The position numbers were made by a program, and so were the translations under genes. The notes under the pieces were generated by a model that saw only the letters and a program-made list of their open reading frames with translations, ran no database searches and was not told the origin of the DNA. A stretch of DNA of 64,000 nt from Armatimonadota bacterium (GTDB lineage Bacteria; Armatimonadota; Armatimonadia; Armatimonadales; Armatimonadaceae): NCBI GenBank assembly GCA_026392155.1, contig JAPLCP010000079.1, positions 137,618-201,617 of the forward strand, read 5' to 3'. Below, piece by piece: positions 59,094-64,000 of the stretch; positions within the stretch are counted from its first letter, which is position 1; each line of letters begins with the position of its first letter.

Positions 59094-60433
59094 GGTTTCT
59101 TTGCTCCCTCCACATAGAGCGCAATGGCGGCATCTGCCAGAGCGATTGCCTGAAGCTGACTCTTCGGCGCAGCCTCCAGAGCACTCAGGGAGTCTTGGAG
59201 GGGGTGCCACGCGAGGAGTGGCGGGATTCGTCCTGTGATCAGGCGCTTGTGGAGCTGGGTCGCAATCGTCAGGCGGTTGATCTCATTGGTGCCCTCAAAG
59301 ATGCGGAAGATACGAGCATCGCGGTAGAGGCGAGCGATAGGCACCTCCTCGGAGAAACCCAAGCCGCCGTGGATCTGCAGCGCTTCGTCGGCCACAAAGT
59401 CTAGGACCTCGGTGCAGAAGACCTTGGCGATAGCGCACTCAATAGCAAACTCCTCTCCCGCCGCCAGCGAGCCTCCCGGGAAACGATCCAAGAGCGCTGC
59501 CGTCCGGTAGATCACACTCTCGGCGGCAGCGACTTTCTGTGTCATGCGTGCAAGCTTATCGGCGATGATCTCAAATCTATCCAAGGGCTGACCGAACTGC
59601 TTGCGGGTGCTGGCGTGGGCACGGGCGAGGGCAAGAGCTTCTTTTGCCATTCCCAGCGCCGCCGCACCGATATTGAGCCTCCCGACATTGAGAGGAAAGA
59701 GCGCCGCCTTATGCCCCTTCCCGACCTCCCCCAGCACAGCCGCATGTGGGATGAGCGCGTTGTCCAGAAACAGTGCCGCAGTAGACGAGCCCTTCAGCCC
59801 CAGCTTTTTCTCGTCCTTGCCCCGGCTCAGGCCAGGCGTGTTTTTCTCCACCAAAAACGCTGTCAAGTGCTCCCCATCCACTTTAGCAAAGACGGTGAAG
59901 AGATCTGCAAAGCCCGCGTTGGTGATCCAGAGCTTCTGTCCACTGAGACGCCAGCCTTCATCAGTTTGGGTCGCGCGGCAGGAGAGCCCCAGTGCATCCG
60001 AGCCCGCCCCCGGCTCCGAGAGAGCAAAAGCCCCTATCGCCTCCCCCGTTGCCAGCTTGGGAAGCCAGTGCGTCTTCTGGGCCTCGCTCCCAAACCAGAG
60101 CAGGGGCAGGATCGCAACTCCCGTGTGGACATTGAAGGGAATCGCAAAGCTCGGGCAGGCACGCGCCGTCTCCTCGCAAAACCGTGCGATGAGGGTTCGG
60201 GTCAGCGCAATCCCGCCCAGCTCCTCAGGAATCGCCCCACCGAGTAGCCCCAGCTCTCCTGCTTGCCGCAACAAGCGCTCTAAAAGCCCATCCTCGCACG
60301 CCTCAATGCGATCTGCGGCGGGCCGCACCTCGCCCTCCAGAAACGGTAAGATCGCCGCGAGGCACTGCTTCTCAAAGCTGTCTAAAAGTCGTGGAGCCGA
60401 AAACTCCCCTCGTAGAAACGCTCCCCCGGTCAT
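59090..60433 (-). CDS. Acyl-CoA dehydrogenase
   Basis: The 447-aa product has a helical N-domain (LGLLGGAIPEELGG), FALSEPGAGSDALGLSC and KLWITNAGFADLFTVFAKV (FAD and substrate contacts), FGQPLDRFEIIADKLARM and C-terminal LQIHGGLGFSEEVPIARLYRDARIFRIFEGTNEI, whose Glu is the usual catalytic base in this family. It oxidises an acyl-CoA to the enoyl-CoA and passes electrons to the ETF encoded just upstream. A C-terminal extension of about 50 residues after the FEGT motif is longer than in short-chain enzymes. It follows etfA by 5 bp. Confidence 0.92.
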   Translation of the reverse strand: MTGGAFLRGEFSAPRLLDSFEKQCLAAILPFLEGEVRPAADRIEACEDGLLERLLRQAGELGLLGGAIPEELGGIALTRTLIARFCEETARACPSFAIPFNVHTGVAILPLLWFGSEAQKTHWLPKLATGEAIGAFALSEPGAGSDALGLSCRATQTDEGWRLSGQKLWITNAGFADLFTVFAKVDGEHLTAFLVEKNTPGLSRGKDEKKLGLKGSSTAALFLDNALIPHAAVLGEVGKGHKAALFPLNVGRLNIGAAALGMAKEALALARAHASTRKQFGQPLDRFEIIADKLARMTQKVAAAESVIYRTAALLDRFPGGSLAAGEEFAIECAIAKVFCTEVLDFVADEALQIHGGLGFSEEVPIARLYRDARIFRIFEGTNEINRLTIATQLHKRLITGRIPPLLAWHPLQDSLSALEAAPKSQLQAIALADAAIALYVEGAKKP

Positions 60434-60438
60434 CGGTG

Positions 60439-61266
60439 CTACAGCTTCCCTATGAGCTCAGGGATCGCCTGATGGATATCGGCCACTAAGCCATAGTCCG
60501 CGATCTCGAAGATCGGGGCATCAGGGTCGGTGTTGATGGCGACAATTACCTTGGAGTCTTTCATGCCCGCCAGGTGCTGGATACTCCCCGAGACTCCCGC
60601 CGCGATATACAGATCGGGCGCGACCACTTTCCCGGTCTGGCCCACTTGCAGCTCATTGGGTGCAATCTCTGCATCCACGGCAGCCCGGGTCGCTCCTGTG
60701 GCTCCGCCAAGCGCGTCCGCCAGTCCGCCGATGAGCTTCTCGAAAGTCGCGGCATCGCGTGTCGGTCGCCCCCCCGAGACCACGACGCGGGCTTGGGCCA
60801 GCTCAGGACGCTTCTGCTTGGGTGCATCGAGGCTCAGAACCTCGCAACCCGGCGTTGTGTGAGTAGGGATTTGAATTGGCTCTGGTGCGCTGGGTTCGGG
60901 CAGAGCAAAAGCGGCGCTACGCACACTATAGACGCCCACATCGCCAAGCGTGCGAACCCGGGCCAGCACATTGCCGGCGTACATCGGGCGTGTGAGCGTG
61001 AGCCGACCGTCGCGACTCTCAACACTCAGCACGTCTGAGATCATCGAAAGATTGAGGAGTCCCGCCGCTCGGGCAAGAAGATCGCGCCCCAGCGAGGTAG
61101 AGGCGCCTGCCAGTGAGTCGCAGCCCTCACTCTTCATGAGTGCGACCAGCCCGTCTGCTGTGGCCCCCTCAGGCGCAGCAACCACAAAGCTGCCGCCGGT
61201 TACAGCCGCCCACTGCTGGGCAAAGGAAATCACCTGCGGGGTCTCCGCCAACACTAAGAGTCTCAT
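60439..61266 (-). CDS. etfA: Electron transfer flavoprotein alpha subunit
   Basis: The 275-aa product has a variable N-domain ([23 protein letters not shown]) and a conserved FAD domain: [102 protein letters not shown]. These are the strongest signatures of ETF alpha. It is somewhat shorter than the typical 310 aa because of the N-domain. With ETF beta it carries electrons from the acyl-CoA dehydrogenase next door to the membrane quinone pool. It overlaps etfB by 4 bp. Confidence 0.93.
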   Translation of the reverse strand: MRLLVLAETPQVISFAQQWAAVTGGSFVVAAPEGATADGLVALMKSEGCDSLAGASTSLGRDLLARAAGLLNLSMISDVLSVESRDGRLTLTRPMYAGNVLARVRTLGDVGVYSVRSAAFALPEPSAPEPIQIPTHTTPGCEVLSLDAPKQKRPELAQARVVVSGGRPTRDAATFEKLIGGLADALGGATGATRAAVDAEIAPNELQVGQTGKVVAPDLYIAAGVSGSIQHLAGMKDSKVIVAINTDPDAPIFEIADYGLVADIHQAIPELIGKL

Positions 61267-62009
61267 AAAACCTGTGCCTCCTCGCGAAGTGCCGTCAGAA
61301 GCTCGTCCACACTGGCAACTTTTCGACCCGCCTTTCGGGTCGGTGGTGCAAACAGCTCCACAACTTCGATGCGCGCGGGTAGCACGCCCCCAAAGTCGTC
61401 CGCGGAGAGCCGCTCCAGCGGCTTGCTTCGTGCCTTGATAATCGCGGGGAGCGCCACATAGCGCGGCTCGTTCAGGCGCAGATCTACGGTCACGACGGCA
61501 GGGAGTGTTACACGAACCGTCTCCCGGCCCGCATCAACTTCGCGCACCACAACGGCGTGCGCGGGCTCCAGCGTGAGCTGCGAGGCAAATGTCGCCTGAG
61601 ACACTCCGAGACGAGCCGCAAGAAGCTGCCCAGTCTGGTTGTAGTCATCGTCAATGGCTTGCTTGCCCATCAGCACCAGCGCGGGAGTCTCCCGCTCACA
61701 AATGGCCGCAAGCAATGTCGCCACACTGTCTGGCTCCAGAGGCTCATCAGTCTCGACCAAGATCGCCCGATCCGCTCCCATCGCCAGCGAGGTTCGGAGC
61801 TGCTCATCGCACTCTGCGCCACCTATACTTACCGTGACGATTGAGACATCCGCTCCGCCCTCTCTCAGCCGCACGGCCTCTTCTAGCGCGATCTCATCAA
61901 ACGGATTGATCACCCATTTTGTCTCATCGAGGCTGAGCGTGCCGTCGTCGCCGACTTGGATACGCTCATAGGGATCGGGGACACGCTTGATCGGCACTAA
62001 GATCGTCAT
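61263..62009 (-). CDS. etfB: Electron transfer flavoprotein beta subunit
   Basis: The 248-aa product starts [17 protein letters not shown] and has [75 protein letters not shown] (the beta-ETF signature) and a C-terminal [27 protein letters not shown]. It binds AMP and docks acyl-CoA dehydrogenases. It overlaps both etfA and the E2 gene by 4 bp, so the operon is tightly coupled. Confidence 0.95.
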   Translation of the reverse strand: MTILVPIKRVPDPYERIQVGDDGTLSLDETKWVINPFDEIALEEAVRLREGGADVSIVTVSIGGAECDEQLRTSLAMGADRAILVETDEPLEPDSVATLLAAICERETPALVLMGKQAIDDDYNQTGQLLAARLGVSQATFASQLTLEPAHAVVVREVDAGRETVRVTLPAVVTVDLRLNEPRYVALPAIIKARSKPLERLSADDFGGVLPARIEVVELFAPPTRKAGRKVASVDELLTALREEAQVL

Positions 62010-63142
62010 GCTAGGCTCTCCACATTTCGGGCAATCGTCCTCAGAAACTCCGCTGCCTCGACCCCATGAACCAGCCGATGGTCAAACGTCAGGACAATAT
62101 TGACGACTTGCTTGCCCCCCTGCTCAAACGGCGAGCCGATAAAAAGCACGGCAGCGGCAGGAGCGACTAACACGGGCACCGCATCAATGATCTCATACGG
62201 CCCCATGTAGGTCAGCACAAGCTGAGTGGACTCCGTCGCCTGATCGCGACCCTCCCGAGCACTGGCAATATTAGTCTTTGACTGCGCCACAAAGTCCTCG
62301 AAGCTCAGCGAATCGGCGGCACTCACCACCGCGACAACGAGCTCGCCGGTTTGCATTGCGACGGCAATTCCGAGGTTTACGTGGCGGTGCTCCCGGATCA
62401 CTTCCTCACGCAGCAGCGTCGAGCGAAACTTCGGGTGCTCCGCCGTGGCTTTCGCAATGGCGTAGGCCACGCAGTTAAAGGCCGACGGCGGATTGTCTGC
62501 CAGCTCCGCCTTTTTCTTATCCGCGTAGCTGCGCACCGGCCCCCAGTCGAGCTGGCGCTTGGCGGTGGCGGGAATCACCTGCTCTGCACTGCGCTTCAGC
62601 CGGTAGATAAAGGTCTTGTCCTGAGGCGAGACAGGCCGCTCGGTGTAGCCGTCCCCCCCCGCCCCTACACGCGGGGGAGCCTGCGTGACGAACGCATCGA
62701 TATCTTCCGGCATCAGCTTGCCACTCGCAGCGGGAATCGTCACCAAGGCTTCGTCGGTGATGCCTTTTTCTTTGGCGTAGGCGCGGGTTCGCGGTGGGAT
62801 CGTGCGGAGGTCAACGGTGGCAGCCCCCCCAGCCCCCGCCGAGCGGGGGGGATTTGCGGTTTCTTCCTTATTATCCCCCCGCGGCGCGGGGGTTAGGGGG
62901 GAAGTCACCTCCATCCGACAGACAGGAGCGCCAATATCCAGAGTGTCCCCCTCGGACGCAAGCCACTCAACCAAGACTCCCTCGTGCGGACACTCCACCT
63001 CCATGGTCGCCTTGTCTGTCTCCATGGAGTAAAACGGCTCATCGCGCTTGATGCGATCACCGGGCTTTTTGAAAAGCTCCACCACGAGCACTTCCTGAAG
63101 CCCCTCCCCCATCTGGGGAACCAGGATATCAATTACCGGCAT
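62006..63142 (-). CDS. Dihydrolipoamide acyltransferase (E2) with palindrome-filled linkers
   Basis: The 378-aa product has a lipoyl domain (residues 1-80, [14 protein letters not shown], lipoyl Lys44), a peripheral-subunit-binding domain ([14 protein letters not shown]... [11 protein letters not shown]) and a C-terminal catalytic domain ([36 protein letters not shown]). The usual HxxxDG motif reads HRLVHG, so the Asp is replaced by His and activity needs checking. Both linkers contain type-A palindromes: SPLTPAPRG and PPRSAGAGG in the first, PPRVGAGG in the second. The start has a GAGGAG site. It overlaps the phenylalanine hydroxylase gene by 14 bp. It is probably part of a 2-oxoacid dehydrogenase, with E1 genes outside the window. 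Confidence 0.88.
   Translation of the reverse strand: MPVIDILVPQMGEGLQEVLVVELFKKPGDRIKRDEPFYSMETDKATMEVECPHEGVLVEWLASEGDTLDIGAPVCRMEVTSPLTPAPRGDNKEETANPPRSAGAGGAATVDLRTIPPRTRAYAKEKGITDEALVTIPAASGKLMPEDIDAFVTQAPPRVGAGGDGYTERPVSPQDKTFIYRLKRSAEQVIPATAKRQLDWGPVRSYADKKKAELADNPPSAFNCVAYAIAKATAEHPKFRSTLLREEVIREHRHVNLGIAVAMQTGELVVAVVSAADSLSFEDFVAQSKTNIASAREGRDQATESTQLVLTYMGPYEIIDAVPVLVAPAAAVLFIGSPFEQGGKQVVNIVLTFDHRLVHGVEAAEFLRTIARNVESLA
62651..62683. repeat. Type-A1 GC palindrome in frame (E2 second linker)
   Basis: The gene strand reads GCTCCCCC-N6-GGGGCGGGGGGGG, the same arrangement as at 232-263. It is translated as [10 protein letters not shown]. Confidence 0.75.
62822..62853. repeat. Type-A2 GC palindrome in frame (E2 first linker, copy 1)
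   Basis: In gene sense this is CCCCCCCGCTCGGCGGGGG then CTGGGGGGG, read PPRSAGAGG in the same frame as the sulfatase copies. Confidence 0.78.
62871..62901. repeat. Type-A2 GC palindrome in frame (E2 first linker, inverted copy)
   Basis: TTATCCCCCCGCGGCGCGGGGG then TTAGGGGGG on the plus strand, opposite to the gene and read as [10 protein letters not shown]. It lies only 17 bp from the previous copy, in the opposite orientation. Confidence 0.78.
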
Positions 63143-64000
63143 CTAAAAAACTCCTCAAATCTGCCTCGGAGACACCAGGTTCTCCGGGCGCAACATGGCT
63201 CAGTTTACCCAAGCGCATCCACTTTTCGAGCGTGTCCACCAGCTCAAACAGATGGTCAAAGCTGGCAACAATAAAGAGTAAAGGCTGGTAGTGGTCAATC
63301 TCAAAGCTCTGGTTGATCACCCACTCCAGCTGAATCGGGTAGCGCTGAACCTCGGGTGAGACAATCGCATGCTCAATCTCCCCATGCGAGCTGAGCAGGC
63401 CCGAGCCGTAGACTTTTATCTCATCGCCCTCACGCATCAGGCCAAACTCAATCGTGAACCAGAAGAAGCGTGCCATCGCTCGGATGATGCTAGAGAGCTG
63501 CTGAACCTGCTGACTCTTGTCCTTGATCCCCGCCGCCAGCTCCGCTGCTGTGTGGGCGCAGTCGCCAAAGCGCACAAGGGCATCGGCGAATGCGGGGTCG
63601 GTGTGCATGGGGACATGGCCCGCAATATCATGAAAAATATCGGGCTCCGGGAGATAGTCCAGCCGCTCGGCATCGCGAATCGTGATGGTGGTCGGAAAAG
63701 CACGCTGGCGCAAACAGTCGAAAAACGCATAGGCGGGCACGTAGCCCGAGACAGGCCGCGCCACAAACCCCGTGCGCGGCGAGAGAAACTGGTTCACATC
63801 ATCAAGGTTGGGAACGTGCCCGGTGTCGAGATGTAGCGTCTCCAGGCCACGCAAGAAATGCCGGTTGGCAAAGCGCCGCCAAGAGCTTTCTTGCCGCGCA
63901 TAGAGTCGCCGCCACGCCTCGTGGTTGCTTTCGGTGTAGAGCGCGTAGGGCTGCTCGATAAAGCGCTGCCCCGCATCTTTGGCCGCCTCAATAAACGGCG
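63129..64000 (-). CDS. phhA: Phenylalanine 4-monooxygenase, 5' end outside window
   Basis: The frame is open to the window edge; the visible 290 residues include PYALYTESNHEAWRRLYARQ, LSPRTGFVARPVSGYVPAYAFFDCLRQRAFP, the iron site DIFHDIAGHVPMHTDPAFADAL (two His) and FWFTIEFGLM (Glu). This is the catalytic domain of pterin-dependent monomeric bacterial phenylalanine hydroxylases. It converts phenylalanine to tyrosine with tetrahydropterin and iron. It is followed directly by the E2 gene (14-bp overlap), so phenylalanine breakdown seems linked to the acyl-CoA genes of this operon. Confidence 0.92.
   Translation of the reverse strand, partial: PFIEAAKDAGQRFIEQPYALYTESNHEAWRRLYARQESSWRRFANRHFLRGLETLHLDTGHVPNLDDVNQFLSPRTGFVARPVSGYVPAYAFFDCLRQRAFPTTITIRDAERLDYLPEPDIFHDIAGHVPMHTDPAFADALVRFGDCAHTAAELAAGIKDKSQQVQQLSSIIRAMARFFWFTIEFGLMREGDEIKVYGSGLLSSHGEIEHAIVSPEVQRYPIQLEWVINQSFEIDHYQPLLFIVASFDHLFELVDTLEKWMRLGKLSHVAPGEPGVSEADLRSFLDAGN

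Noticed and set aside
35111-62901. CRISPR array or tandem repeat as explanation for the recurrent GC palindromes
   Set aside because: Copies are dispersed over the window, differ in orientation, and have no regular spacers or cas genes.

Overview
The window reads as one contiguous stretch of GC-rich chromosome from a Gram-negative-type bacterium. The mix of features points to Armatimonadota or a close relative: many sulfatases, a GH172/DUF2961 enzyme, a SteA-like protein, rpoBC without rplJL upstream, and multi-domain redoxin/cytochrome/copper-oxygenase fusions. No marker in the window proves this, so the placement is inference. No rRNA, tRNA, CRISPR array, transposase or phage gene was seen.

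Layout. 1-4212 (minus): an exopolysaccharide or O-antigen cluster with three glycosyltransferases and a Wzy/WaaL-like membrane protein. 4264-9774: a modular esterase, a VOC protein, a SteA-like protein, a small exported double metal-binding (TRASH/YHS-like) protein and a parvulin chaperone. 9847-18408 (minus): rpoB-rpoC with a clear promoter, leader hairpins, an intercistronic hairpin and a terminator; greA is divergent. 19223-24307 (plus): a low-molecular-weight phosphatase, an OxyR-type regulator with both redox cysteines, a KatG with a Tat-like signal, and a GH172 enzyme. 24678-31989: a large AfsR/SARP-type STAND regulator, then (minus) a redoxin-cytochrome c-copper monooxygenase fusion and a pullulanase. 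32036-53061 (plus): a catabolic island with eight sulfatase domains in seven genes, a GH20 hexosaminidase, a gluzincin-like protein, a VCBS protein and an L-serine dehydratase, mostly coupled by 4-bp ATGA overlaps. This suggests breakdown of a sulfated, amino-sugar-containing glycan or glycoprotein. 53126-64000 (minus): one tightly packed catabolic operon (phenylalanine hydroxylase, acyltransferase E2, ETF beta and alpha, acyl-CoA dehydrogenase, methylisocitrate lyase, citrate/methylcitrate synthase and two 3-hydroxyacyl-CoA dehydrogenase/enoyl-CoA hydratase paralogues) that fits amino-acid and acyl-CoA breakdown through propionyl-CoA.

Two window-wide patterns stand out. First, a family of short GC-rich palindromes occurs inside reading frames: at signal-peptide junctions of sulfatases, in linkers of the E2 protein, in a glycosyltransferase, and as the C-terminal tail of the Wzy-like protein. 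They are translated and resemble in behaviour the Rickettsia palindromic elements. Second, many first genes of transcription units have a -10-like hexamer (TATAAT, TACAAT, TAAAAT, GATAAT) ending exactly 6-7 nt before the start codon, which predicts leaderless mRNAs.

Other notable points: a fused tandem sulfatase that keeps an internal ribosome-binding site, a two-gene unknown cassette bracketed by a duplicated GH20 tail, a degenerate HAD/ECH paralogue, and GTTACC direct repeats upstream of the SARP-type gene.
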